17,118 bases of DNA from an uncultured Clostridia bacterium (GTDB lineage: Bacteria > Bacillota > Clostridia > TANB77 > CAG-508), in NCBI GenBank assembly GCA_948976265.1, contig CARFUA010000001.1:1-17118 (forward strand), written 5' to 3'. Every line of letters begins with the position of its first letter. Position 1 is the stretch's first letter. Below are positions 7,436 through 14,074 of the stretch, piece after piece. The translations under genes were made by a program, and so were the position numbers. Under the pieces are notes generated by a model, which was not told where the DNA came from, did not search any database, and was given only the letters and a program-made list of their open reading frames with translations.

Positions 7436-7489
7436 AATGTCCTCCTGATAGTAGCGAGGTTTTTCTTAATAATTTTTTTCGTTAAATAA

Positions 7490-7518
7490 ATTATATCACA
7501 TTTTACATAAAAAGTCAA
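7490..7518 (-). promoter_or_regulatory. SigmaA-type promoter of the small unknown gene
   Basis: Minus-strand -35 TTGACT (7513-7518), 17-bp spacer, -10 TATAAT (7490-7495). This is one of the best promoter matches in the window. The predicted start near 7483 leaves a leader of about 48 nt to the first ATG. Confidence 0.85.
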
Positions 7519-7549
7519 CACTTTTTATTAAAATTTTAAATTTCCCCAT

Positions 7550-7576
7550 TTTGACAGTTTTATACAGCTTTGACAG
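7550..7576. repeat. Pair of TTTGACAG direct repeats
   Basis: The octamer TTTGACAG occurs at 7550-7557 and 7569-7576, 19 bp apart (about two helical turns), upstream of the small gene's promoter and after the jag terminator. It could be a regulator binding site, but there is no direct support. Confidence 0.3.
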
Positions 7577-7607
7577 ATAAAAAAATAGAAGCTTTCGCTT
7601 CTATTTT
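7576..7607 (-). terminator. Terminator of the yidC-jag operon
   Basis: On the minus strand an 11-bp stem (7597-7607 with 7582-7592) closed by a GAAA tetraloop is followed by a T run (TTTTTTTATC). The 5' arm includes the TAG stop codon of jag. Confidence 0.85.
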
Positions 7608-8272
7608 AAACTTACAACAACTTTTCGATAAGGTTCTCTTCCTATACTATAAGTCTTTACTCTATCATGTTCTTGTAAGGCACTATGAACAATCTTTCTA
7701 TCATATGCCGTCATTGGCTCCAACGTAATTGACTTTTTGCTTTTCGCAACAGATTCTGCTATTTTACCCGCTAAAACCTGCAAATCCTTTTCCCTTTTCT
7801 CTCGATAATTACTAATATTCAATAGCACTCTTACCTTTTCCTGTTTATCATTACTAGCAATATTGGATAAAATATTTTGCAAAGAATTCAGCGTCTCTCC
7901 CCTATAACCGATTAAATAAGTAGCTTGTTCATCTTTAATATCAATTTTTATCAAATTTCCCTCTGCTTTGATTTCATACTTTAATCCTTTGGTCGGTAAA
8001 TTCGCTAAAAAACAATCCAAAAACTCTCTTAAATCCCCCATAACCTTGTCTACATCTACTGGTTCACGATTTACTTCTTTTTTTAACACTTCATTTTTGA
8101 ATTTCATCTCCACTTTCACAACTTTTGGTGCTAAAATACTAAAAAATGTCTTTTTATCCTCTTCCAAAACTTTTATATCTACTTTATATTTCGTTGTTTT
8201 TAATTCTTTCAATCCTTTTTCAATTGCTTCATTTGTGGTTTTTCCTTCAAAAATATAGGTTTTGTTGTCCAT
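7601..8272 (-). CDS. jag: RNA-binding protein Jag (KhpB)
   Basis: Jag/KhpB (SpoIIIJ-associated protein) is a cytoplasmic RNA-binding protein; in other Gram-positives it pairs with KhpA and affects cell division and elongation. The 223 residues contain an N-terminal Jag-N domain (about 1-52, opening YIFEGKTTNEAIEKGL). A linker leads to a KH domain with the loop GYRGETL at 122-128, and a C-terminal R3H domain (about 160-222) holds DRKIVHSALQ. The start has AGGAGG 7 nt upstream, which overlaps the end of yidC. The stop of yidC and the ATG of jag are 2 nt apart, so they are co-translated. The arrangement yidC-jag is conserved in Firmicutes. Confidence 0.95.
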   Translation of the reverse strand: MDNKTYIFEGKTTNEAIEKGLKELKTTKYKVDIKVLEEDKKTFFSILAPKVVKVEMKFKNEVLKKEVNREPVDVDKVMGDLREFLDCFLANLPTKGLKYEIKAEGNLIKIDIKDEQATYLIGYRGETLNSLQNILSNIASNDKQEKVRVLLNISNYREKREKDLQVLAGKIAESVAKSKKSITLEPMTAYDRKIVHSALQEHDRVKTYSIGREPYRKVVVSLK

Positions 8273-8274
8273 TT

Positions 8275-9129
8275 TTATTCCTCCTCTTTACAAACTTTGT
8301 TAATAATTAATCTTTCCCCTAACATAAAAACATTATTAATCAACCAATAAAGTGCTAATCCTAGAGGCGCTATTAACGCAATAGAAACTGTCATTAAAGG
8401 CATCATAATCATCATGTTTTTGTTCATTTCTTCCATCATATCGATTTGTTCTTCTTCTTTTTTGATTAATTCTTTGGTATCTGGATCCACTTCTTGTGTC
8501 TCTTCTTTTTTCTCTTTTGGACGATTCAAATTAGCTGTAATTCTCGTAGAAATAAACGAAGTTAATACATATAATACAGGAATTATAAACACTTTCCAAT
8601 CATTATAATTCTTTGATGGAATTGAACTTAAATTTAATCCTAAGAAATTCATATTAATATTAACTCTTTCATCTTCCCCAGATTTCGTTCGAATAATTCC
8701 AATTTCTTGATAATTAGCATTTCCTTCTGCCTCTTGCAATTCTTGCGCATATTGATTAATAACTTCTGGTTCTACATGTTTCATATATGTCAAAGGTCTG
8801 CTTACCAAATAAAACATGGATATAACCAATATAATTTGTAAAATAGAACTCAAGCATCCACTAAATGGACTCATATTCTCCCTTTTATACAAATCCATAA
8901 CCTCTTGATTCATTCGCGTTGGATCATTTTTATACTTTTCTTGAATTTCTTTTGTTTCTTTCTGTATCTTTGCAGACTTTTTCATTGTTTTTTGTTGCTT
9001 AATTGACATCGGCAACATAATTAATTTTAACAATATGGTGAATAAAATAATGGCAATACCATAATTTTTAACAATTCCATAAATAAAATTCAATATATAG
9101 CCAAAAACATTGGCAAAAAATTTAAACAA
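8275..9129 (-). CDS. yidC: Membrane protein insertase YidC (Oxa1 family)
   Basis: YidC inserts membrane proteins alone or with SecYEG. The 284 residues show a hydrophobic N-terminal stretch (about 5-42) with a conserved positive residue (K35) in LFTILLKLIMLP, the position of the groove arginine in Bacillus SpoIIIJ. A long basic cytoplasmic hairpin (44-88) and further membrane segments (about 90-113, 180-197 and 238-262) follow, and the C-terminal tail is charged. There is no lipobox cysteine, unlike Bacillus homologues. The start is TTG at 9129 with AGGAGG 8 nt upstream; the next in-frame ATG is at residue 41, inside the first membrane region. It follows yidD by 22 bp and precedes jag by 2 bp. 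Confidence 0.95.
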   Translation of the reverse strand: MFKFFANVFGYILNFIYGIVKNYGIAIILFTILLKLIMLPMSIKQQKTMKKSAKIQKETKEIQEKYKNDPTRMNQEVMDLYKRENMSPFSGCLSSILQIILVISMFYLVSRPLTYMKHVEPEVINQYAQELQEAEGNANYQEIGIIRTKSGEDERVNINMNFLGLNLSSIPSKNYNDWKVFIIPVLYVLTSFISTRITANLNRPKEKKEETQEVDPDTKELIKKEEEQIDMMEEMNKNMMIMMPLMTVSIALIAPLGLALYWLINNVFMLGERLIINKVCKEEE

Positions 9130-9151
9130 AAACCTCTCCTCCTTCTTCTTT

Positions 9152-9376
9152 TTATTTTAATGGATCATATCCTCCTTTTGAAAAAGGATGACATTTTATT
9201 ATTCGTTTGAAACCCTTCCAGGTTCCGCGTATCAGGCCATATTTTTCAATAGCCTGTTTGGTATATTCAGAACACGTTGGCTCAAACTTGCAATGAATAC
9301 CCAACATTTGTGATAAATACGGAGAAATATATTTCTTATAAATTTCAATCATTTTTATGCCTAATTTTCTCATCAT
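9152..9376 (-). CDS. yidD: Membrane protein insertion efficiency factor YidD
   Basis: YidD is a small amphipathic peripheral membrane protein thought to help YidC-dependent insertion. The sequence shows the family landmarks YKKYISPYL, the CKFEPTCSEY motif with two cysteines, and the ending CHPFSKGGYDP. The ATG at 9376 overlaps the TGA stop of rnpA (ATGA), a coupling arrangement, and gives about 74 residues. A frame from 9388 would give 78 but has no better ribosome site, so the exact start is uncertain. It sits in the usual rnpA-yidD-yidC order. Confidence 0.93.
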   Translation of the reverse strand: MMRKLGIKMIEIYKKYISPYLSQMLGIHCKFEPTCSEYTKQAIEKYGLIRGTWKGFKRIIKCHPFSKGGYDPLK

Positions 9377-9720
9377 TCTTCTAACCATATTTCTGATTTT
9401 TTTAATAATTTTTCTAGTTCTTTTTGGATGATATAAAAATCCATGTTTTGTATTTCACATTTTTTATTCACAGAAATTAAAATATTATATCCACATTTTA
9501 TTCGCATCTCGAAAAGCCTGTAATTTTCTTTGATTAAGCGTTTTATTTTATTTCTATCCACAGCCTTTCCACTTTTTTTCCCTATTGCTATCCCCAATTT
9601 ATTCACACTATTTTTATTTCTCAAAATGTACATGGTAAGGTTCTTTCCGTAAGCAATTTTTCCTTTGGAAAATAATATTTTAAATTCATATTTTCTTTTT
9701 AACATTATTGTTTTTTTCAT
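9373..9720 (-). CDS. rnpA: Ribonuclease P protein component RnpA
   Basis: RnpA is the protein subunit that helps RNase P RNA trim the 5' leaders of tRNA precursors. The protein is small, very basic and about 115 residues long. It opens with MLKRKYEFKILFSKGK, and the RNA-binding RNR motif RNKIKRLIKENYR lies about residues 56-68. The start at ATG 9720 has a weak upstream GAGAAG. The frame could begin at 9741, but that codon overlaps the presumed -10 box and has no ribosome site. It overlaps yidD by 4 bases. Between it and rpmH lies a terminator hairpin, so its expression depends on read-through or on a local promoter. Confidence 0.93.
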   Translation of the reverse strand: MKKTIMLKRKYEFKILFSKGKIAYGKNLTMYILRNKNSVNKLGIAIGKKSGKAVDRNKIKRLIKENYRLFEMRIKCGYNILISVNKKCEIQNMDFYIIQKELEKLLKKSEIWLEE

Positions 9721-9739
9721 ATCACTTCTCAATTCAACC

Positions 9740-9745
9740 ATTATA
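9740..9745 (-). promoter_or_regulatory. Possible -10 box of an rnpA promoter
   Basis: TATAAT lies on the minus strand directly after the terminator hairpin behind rpmH and about 20 nt before the rnpA ATG. No good -35 lies at the normal distance (closest TTTTGC at 15 bp), so this is tentative. Confidence 0.35.
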
Positions 9746-9747
9746 CA

Positions 9748-9773
9748 TAAAAAAAGGGACGCAAAAGTCCCTA
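9748..9773 (-). terminator. Terminator or attenuator between rpmH and rnpA
   Basis: Stem AGGGAC / GTCCCT (9767-9772 with 9755-9760 on the minus strand, 6-nt loop) followed by seven T. It lies 6 bp after the rpmH stop codon. Partial termination would give more L34 message than RnpA message, matching the different demand. Confidence 0.8.
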
Positions 9774-9779
9774 TTTTTA

Positions 9780-9914
9780 CTACGCACTAAGTTTTTTTCT
9801 TCCTTTATTTCTTCTTGCTTTTAGCACTTTTCTTCCTGCACTTGTTTTCATTCTTTTTCTGAAACCATGAACTTTATTTCTTTGTCTCTTTTTTGGTTGG
9901 TATGTTCTTTTCAT
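9780..9914 (-). CDS. rpmH: 50S ribosomal protein L34
   Basis: This 44-residue very basic protein reads MKRTYQPKKRQRNKVHGF at its N-terminus and contains KTSAGRKVLKARRNKGRKKL, the exact L34 pattern. It is a component of the large ribosomal subunit and is usually the first gene divergent from dnaA. The ATG has GGAGG 6 nt upstream. The promoter at 9963-9992 drives it and a terminator follows it closely. Confidence 0.97.
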   Translation of the reverse strand: MKRTYQPKKRQRNKVHGFRKRMKTSAGRKVLKARRNKGRKKLSA

Positions 9915-9962
9915 TTTGCACCTCCTATATTTATTAATCACTTTTTTTTACAAATAATACCT

Positions 9963-9992
9963 ATTATACTATATAAAGCTTTAAAAAGTCAA
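9963..9992 (-). promoter_or_regulatory. SigmaA-type promoter of rpmH
   Basis: Minus-strand -35 TTGACT (9987-9992), 18-bp spacer, -10 TATAAT (9963-9968). Predicted start is near 9956, about 42 nt before the rpmH ATG. Confidence 0.85.
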
Positions 9993-10029
9993 GTCCTTTA
10001 AATAAACTTATTTTATTTTTTATTTTCTC

Positions 10030-10058
10030 TTGCTATTTTTTTTTTTTTTTGATATGAT
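10030..10058 (+). promoter_or_regulatory. dnaA promoter with a 15-T spacer
   Basis: -35 TTGCTA (10030-10035), 17-bp spacer made of fifteen consecutive T plus GA, -10 TATGAT (10053-10058). The predicted start is near 10065 and the leader about 60 nt. No DnaA box is seen in the rpmH-dnaA gap, so DnaA autorepression at this promoter is not evident. Confidence 0.7.
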
Positions 10059-10123
10059 GAATAATATATTTTTACTTACGGAAATTTATTTTTGCAAATA
10101 TTAATAAAGAAAGGAAAAAATGA

Positions 10124-11470
10124 ATGTATTCTGATAAAAATGACTTACTTACAAAAGCAAAAGATCTTCTAAAAGAAGAAATGACCAATATTTCATATAC
10201 AACTTGGATAAAAAATCTAGAAATAGAATCCATCAATGACAATAAAATTGTTTTAATTGCGCAATCCACAATTCAAAAAGATGCGATAGAGTCTAGATTA
10301 GCAGACTTAGTTGCGAATACATTTAATTTTATTACAAATAAAAATTGCGAAATAAAAATTATAGAAAAAACGGAACTTCAAAATATGGAATATATTCCAC
10401 AGGAAACAGAAGATTATACACAAACTGAAAGTTATTCCAATACGTTTTTAAATCCTAAATATACTTTTGATACGTTTGTTGTAGGAGATAATAATAAATT
10501 CGCTCATGCCGCTGCATTAGCTGTTGCTGAATCACCAGCTGCGTCTTATAATCCATTATTCATTTATGGAGGCGTAGGACTGGGAAAAACACACTTAATG
10601 CATGCAATTGGTAATAAAATATTACAAAATAATCCAAATTTTAAGATTTTATATGTGACAACAGAAAATTTCTCGAATGAAATTATTAACGCAATTCGAG
10701 ATGGAAACCATAAAAATGAACGTTTTCGAAAAAAATATCGAAACGTAGATGTTTTATTAATTGACGATATACAATTTCTAAAGGACCGAAAAACTGGGCA
10801 AAATGAGTTTTTTCATACCTTTAATACTCTGCGTGAAAATAACAAACAAGTTATTATTTCCAGTGATAGACCGCCAAGAGATCTTCCTTTAATAGAAGAA
10901 AGGTTAAAAACAAGGTTCGAATGGGGCTTAATCGCAGATGTTTCTATGCCAGACTATGAAACTCGTTTAGCCATATTAAGGAAAAAAGTTCAGCTAGAAA
11001 ATATTTTAATTGATGATTACATTTTATCAGTCATTGCAACCAAAATTAATTCAAATGTAAGGGAATTAGAAGGCGCTCTTAATAAAATAACAGCGTATGC
11101 TTCTTTAATCCACAGTCCAATTACAATAGAAGTTGCTGAAAAATCAATTAATGAAATTGCTTTGCAAAAGGAAAAAATTGTCTCCGCTGGTTATATACAA
11201 GATGTCGTATCAAAATATTTTAATTTGGACAAGCAAGATTTAGTGTCTACAAGAAAGTCAAACGACATTGTTTATCCAAGACAAATAGCTATGTATTTAT
11301 GCCGAACTTGTGCGAATATGTCTTTTCCACAAATTAGTAAAGAATTTGGAAAAAAAGACCATACAACAGTAATGCATGCTTGTAATAAAATTGAAAATGA
11401 AATCAAACAAAACACAGATACAAAATTAATTGTGGATAGTTTAAAAAATATTATTCGAGAGAATCAATAA
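10124..11470 (+). CDS. dnaA: Chromosomal replication initiator DnaA
   Basis: DnaA binds DnaA boxes at oriC, forms a filament with ATP and melts the origin. The 448 residues show domain I (about 1-80, with SYTTWIKNL), a short linker of about 30 residues and the AAA+ domain III. Domain III starts at YTFDTFVVGDNNKFAHAAA, with Walker A GGVGLGKTH at 149-157, Walker B LLIDD at 211-215 and arginine-finger region RLKTRFEWGL near 260. Domain IV carries the DNA-binding signature DHTTVMHA at 412-419. The start ATG at 10124 has AAAGGA 9 nt upstream. Another ATG at 10120 sits closer but reads only four codons to a TGA. It is followed by the oriC region and then dnaN. Confidence 0.97.
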   Translation: MYSDKNDLLTKAKDLLKEEMTNISYTTWIKNLEIESINDNKIVLIAQSTIQKDAIESRLADLVANTFNFITNKNCEIKIIEKTELQNMEYIPQETEDYTQTESYSNTFLNPKYTFDTFVVGDNNKFAHAAALAVAESPAASYNPLFIYGGVGLGKTHLMHAIGNKILQNNPNFKILYVTTENFSNEIINAIRDGNHKNERFRKKYRNVDVLLIDDIQFLKDRKTGQNEFFHTFNTLRENNKQVIISSDRPPRDLPLIEERLKTRFEWGLIADVSMPDYETRLAILRKKVQLENILIDDYILSVIATKINSNVRELEGALNKITAYASLIHSPITIEVAEKSINEIALQKEKIVSAGYIQDVVSKYFNLDKQDLVSTRKSNDIVYPRQIAMYLCRTCANMSFPQISKEFGKKDHTTVMHACNKIENEIKQNTDTKLIVDSLKNIIRENQ

Positions 11471-11480
11471 TTGATTTTTC
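11462..11480 (+). terminator. Weak hairpin at the dnaA stop
   Basis: AATCAA and TTGATT flank the TAA stop codon (3-nt loop) and are followed by TTT. The stem is all but one pair A-T, so it would be a poor terminator; dnaN may still be read from the dnaA promoter. Confidence 0.25.
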
Positions 11481-11573
11481 TAAATAAAAATTAAATTTGA
11501 AGCAAACATTTCTTTACGGAACAAACATTTACAAAAGATTTTTATTTCCATTTATAGGACAGCTTTTCAGGAG

Positions 11574-11582
11574 TTATTCACA
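11574..11582 (+). promoter_or_regulatory. DnaA box
   Basis: TTATTCACA fits the consensus TTWTNCACA. It is the box farthest from the unwinding region in the oriC cluster. Confidence 0.7.
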
Positions 11583-11667
11583 TAGACCTTGTTAATAAGC
11601 TGTAAATAAATTGTTAATAAATAGAAATTCACAAATGAGCTGGAATAATGTGGAAATCTAACCCTAA

Positions 11668-11688
11668 TTATTCACAAACTTATGCACC
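11668..11688 (+). promoter_or_regulatory. DnaA box and adjacent degenerate box
   Basis: TTATTCACA at 11668-11676 fits the consensus; TTATGCACC at 11680-11688 has one mismatch. They are in the same orientation, 12 bp start to start. Confidence 0.65.
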
Positions 11689-11723
11689 TGCTCAAAGCTT
11701 AGGGAAATCTAACTTTAAACAAC

Positions 11724-11741
11724 TTTTCCACAGTTTTCACA
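11724..11741 (+). promoter_or_regulatory. Double DnaA box next to the unwinding element
   Basis: TTTTCCACA (11724-11732) is directly followed by GTTTTCACA (11733-11741), both in the orientation that would load DnaA toward the trio array. In B. subtilis two adjacent boxes occupy the same position. Confidence 0.75.
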
Positions 11742-11785
11742 AGGCCTAATACTAATACTACTATTAATATCTATTATATAAAAAA
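11742..11785 (+). promoter_or_regulatory. DnaA-trio array and DNA unwinding element
   Basis: After the GC-rich AGGCC the plus strand reads in triplets CTA, ATA, CTA, ATA, CTA, CTA, TTA, ATA (11746-11769). Its complement gives the 3'-GAT/TAT/AAT-5' repeats that a DnaA filament binds on single-stranded DNA. A stretch with only A and T but for one C follows (11770-11785) and would melt easily. It ends just before the dnaN ribosome site. Confidence 0.8.
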
Positions 11786-11795
11786 GGAGAATAAA

Positions 11796-12908
11796 ATGAA
11801 ATTTATTTGTGAAAAAGAAAAAATCTTAAAAGGAATTAATTCTGTCATTAATGGTGTTTCATCAAAAACAACAATGCCAATATTAGAAGGTATTCTAATT
11901 CAAACCAATCTTCATGAAATAAAGCTAACTTCGTATGATTTAGAAATTGGTATTGAATATATATTAGAAGCAAATGTAAAAGAACAAGGAAATACTGTTG
12001 TAAATGCCATTATGTTTAGCGAGATTATTCGTAAATTACCAAATGCGGAAATTCAAATTAGAATTAATGAAAATAATTTATTGGAAATTGAATGTGAAAA
12101 TTCTCTTTATAAATTAGCAACCATGAATCCAGAAGAATTTCCAGAATTACCAAAAATCAACATTGACAATTCTGTTAAATTAGAACAAACTACTTTAAAA
12201 AATATGATTCGAAAAACCATATTCGCTGTTAGCACAGAAGAAAACAGACCAATTTTTACAGGAAGTTTATTTGAAGTTGTGGATAACCAACTAAATGTTG
12301 TAGCAGTTGATGGTTACCGATTAGCTTTAAAAAGTAAGGAAGTAGAAGAATCAAATAATTTTAGTTGCGTTATTCCTGGTAAAACATTAAACGAAGTAAA
12401 CAAAATTATTTCGGATTCGTTTGACGTTATTACAGTTGGCATTGCAAAAAATCAAGCATTATTTGAAATGGAAAATTGTAAAATTGTAACTAGATTATTA
12501 GATGGAGAATTTTTAAAATATTCTAATGCAATTCCGCAGAATTGGGAAACACGAATCAAAGTCAACAAAAGTCAGCTTCAGAATTGTTTTGAAAGAATTT
12601 TGTTAATTTCAGCTTCTTCGATTGAAAAAGAAAAGAAATATCCTGTTAAAATTAGTATAGAAATTGGAAGAGTCACAATTTCTTGTTCAAATCAGACAGG
12701 TGATGCGAAAGAAGAAATATTAGTTGACACAGAAGGCAAGGAACTAGAAGTTGGTTTTAACCCAAGATTCTTTATTGATGCTTTAAAAGCAATTGATGAT
12801 GAAGAAGTTTTCGTTGAATTTGGGACAAACCGTTCGCCATGTATTATTAGACCAATTGAAGCAGGCGATTATGTATATATGATTTTACCAATTAAAATGA
12901 AGGATTAG
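11796..12908 (+). CDS. dnaN: DNA polymerase III beta subunit (sliding clamp)
   Basis: DnaN forms the ring-shaped dimer that holds the replicative polymerase on DNA and recruits other repair and replication proteins. The 370 residues match the family and comprise three repeated clamp domains of about 120 residues. It opens MKFICEKEKILKGINSV and contains TMPILEGILIQT. The second domain begins near FAVSTEENRPIFTG with VDGYRLAL, and the protein ends YVYMILPIKMKD. The start has AAGGAG 6 nt upstream, immediately after the unwinding element. It may be transcribed from the dnaA promoter; I see no convincing promoter of its own. A perfect minus-strand DnaA box is at 12278-12286. Confidence 0.97.
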   Translation: MKFICEKEKILKGINSVINGVSSKTTMPILEGILIQTNLHEIKLTSYDLEIGIEYILEANVKEQGNTVVNAIMFSEIIRKLPNAEIQIRINENNLLEIECENSLYKLATMNPEEFPELPKINIDNSVKLEQTTLKNMIRKTIFAVSTEENRPIFTGSLFEVVDNQLNVVAVDGYRLALKSKEVEESNNFSCVIPGKTLNEVNKIISDSFDVITVGIAKNQALFEMENCKIVTRLLDGEFLKYSNAIPQNWETRIKVNKSQLQNCFERILLISASSIEKEKKYPVKISIEIGRVTISCSNQTGDAKEEILVDTEGKELEVGFNPRFFIDALKAIDDEEVFVEFGTNRSPCIIRPIEAGDYVYMILPIKMKD

Positions 12909-12917
12909 TTTTCCACA
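12909..12917 (+). promoter_or_regulatory. DnaA box in the dnaN-recF gap
   Basis: TTTTCCACA fits TTWTNCACA and starts right after the dnaN stop codon. With the perfect box at 13139-13147 inside recF it extends DnaA-binding potential past dnaN. Confidence 0.4.
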
Positions 12918-12943
12918 TTTTATGAATAGAATGGGGATAAGTG

Positions 12944-14029
12944 ATGTACTTAAAAAAAATAAATTTAACAAATTTCAGAAATTACGAAAATCAAGAAATT
13001 TTACTGAATAAAGGAATAAATATATTTTATGGTGATAATGCACAAGGAAAAACCAATATTATTGAAGCGATTTTTTTGTGTAGCATGGGGAAATCTTTTA
13101 GAAGTAAGAAAGATAAGGAATTGATAAAATTTAATGAGTTATCCACAACGGTTAAAATTGAGTATGAAAAGCAGGATAGAAGTGGAAATATTATGGCAAA
13201 AATAGGGGAGAAAAAAGAATTTTTTATTAATGGAGTAAAACAGGCAAAAGTAAGCACTTTGATTGGAAAAATAAATATGGTTATTTTTTCTCCAGACGAT
13301 ATAGAAATTATCAAAGAAGGTCCCCAAAAAAGACGTAAATTTATAGATATGATGATTAGTTCTTTAAAGCCGAATTATATTCATTTATTAAATGACTATA
13401 ACCGTGTCCTGGAACAACGAAATACGTATTTAAAACAAATTGAAAAAGAAAAGAAAAGTAAATCACTTTTGGAAATATTGGATGAACAGTTAGCTGATTT
13501 ATCGTATAAAATTTTTGAATATAGAAATCAATATATAGAAAAATTTGCTGAAATTATTCAAGAAATGCATGATATTATAACAAAAGAAAATAAAAATAAA
13601 GAAAATATTAAAATAAAATATATTTCAAATGCAGAAGACAAAAATGGATTTTTAAATAATTTAAAAAAATCTCAAGAAATTGATTTAAAAAGAGGATATA
13701 CAAGTACAGGAATACACAGAGATGATTTTATTATTTATATTAATAAAAAAATAGTTTCAATTTATGGTTCACAAGGACAACAACGAACAACTACATTGAC
13801 TTTAAAATTGTGTGAATTAAAAATTGTAACAAATGAAATTGGAGAAACACCCATATTATTATTGGATGATTTCATGTCTGAACTAGATGAAAAAAGACGT
13901 AAAAGTTTTCTACAAAATTTGAAAGATAGTCAAGTAATTATTACATGTACAGATAATATTGATATTCAAAAAGAAAATAGAAAAAATTTTTATGTGGAAA
14001 ACGGCACAGTGCAAGAAAGCGTAAAATAG
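12944..14029 (+). CDS. recF: DNA replication and repair protein RecF
   Basis: RecF is an SMC-like ATPase that helps RecO and RecR load RecA at gaps near stalled forks. The 361 residues open YLKKINLTNFRNYE and carry Walker A GDNAQGKT at about 30-37. A helical middle (about 150-220) is followed by the ABC signature GSQGQQRTTT near 273 and Walker B PILLLDDFMSELD near 303. The ATG at 12944 is preceded by an in-frame GTG at 12941; the GGGG ribosome site is about 7 nt from ATG and 4 nt from GTG, so ATG is preferred. Only 35 bp separate it from dnaN; the S4-domain gene yaaA found here in Bacillus is absent. Confidence 0.96.
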   Translation: MYLKKINLTNFRNYENQEILLNKGINIFYGDNAQGKTNIIEAIFLCSMGKSFRSKKDKELIKFNELSTTVKIEYEKQDRSGNIMAKIGEKKEFFINGVKQAKVSTLIGKINMVIFSPDDIEIIKEGPQKRRKFIDMMISSLKPNYIHLLNDYNRVLEQRNTYLKQIEKEKKSKSLLEILDEQLADLSYKIFEYRNQYIEKFAEIIQEMHDIITKENKNKENIKIKYISNAEDKNGFLNNLKKSQEIDLKRGYTSTGIHRDDFIIYINKKIVSIYGSQGQQRTTTLTLKLCELKIVTNEIGETPILLLDDFMSELDEKRRKSFLQNLKDSQVIITCTDNIDIQKENRKNFYVENGTVQESVK

Positions 14030-14056
14030 TATAAATGTACTAAAAGCGTTAATAAT

Positions 14057-14074
14057 TCTATATTTTAATATAGA
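14057..14074. repeat. Short palindrome between recF and gyrB
   Basis: TCTATATT and AATATAGA form a perfect 8-bp inverted repeat with a 2-nt centre. There is no T tail, so it is not a terminator. It could be an operator or chance in AT-rich DNA. No clear gyrB promoter is seen in this 98-bp gap. Confidence 0.3.

Larger units (their letters stand above)
11471..11795. other. oriC: Probable replication origin (oriC) between dnaA and dnaN
   Basis: This 325-bp gene-free, AT-rich stretch holds DnaA boxes at 11574-11582 and 11668-11676 (both TTATTCACA), degenerate ones at 11649-11657 (minus) and 11680-11688, and a pair at 11724-11741. The pair is followed by a short GC-rich patch, a DnaA-trio array and an AT-rich stretch. 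This is the same order as in the Bacillus subtilis dnaA-dnaN unwinding region. The genes on both sides point away from it. No box cluster is seen upstream of dnaA, so the origin seems to lie here alone. Confidence 0.88.
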
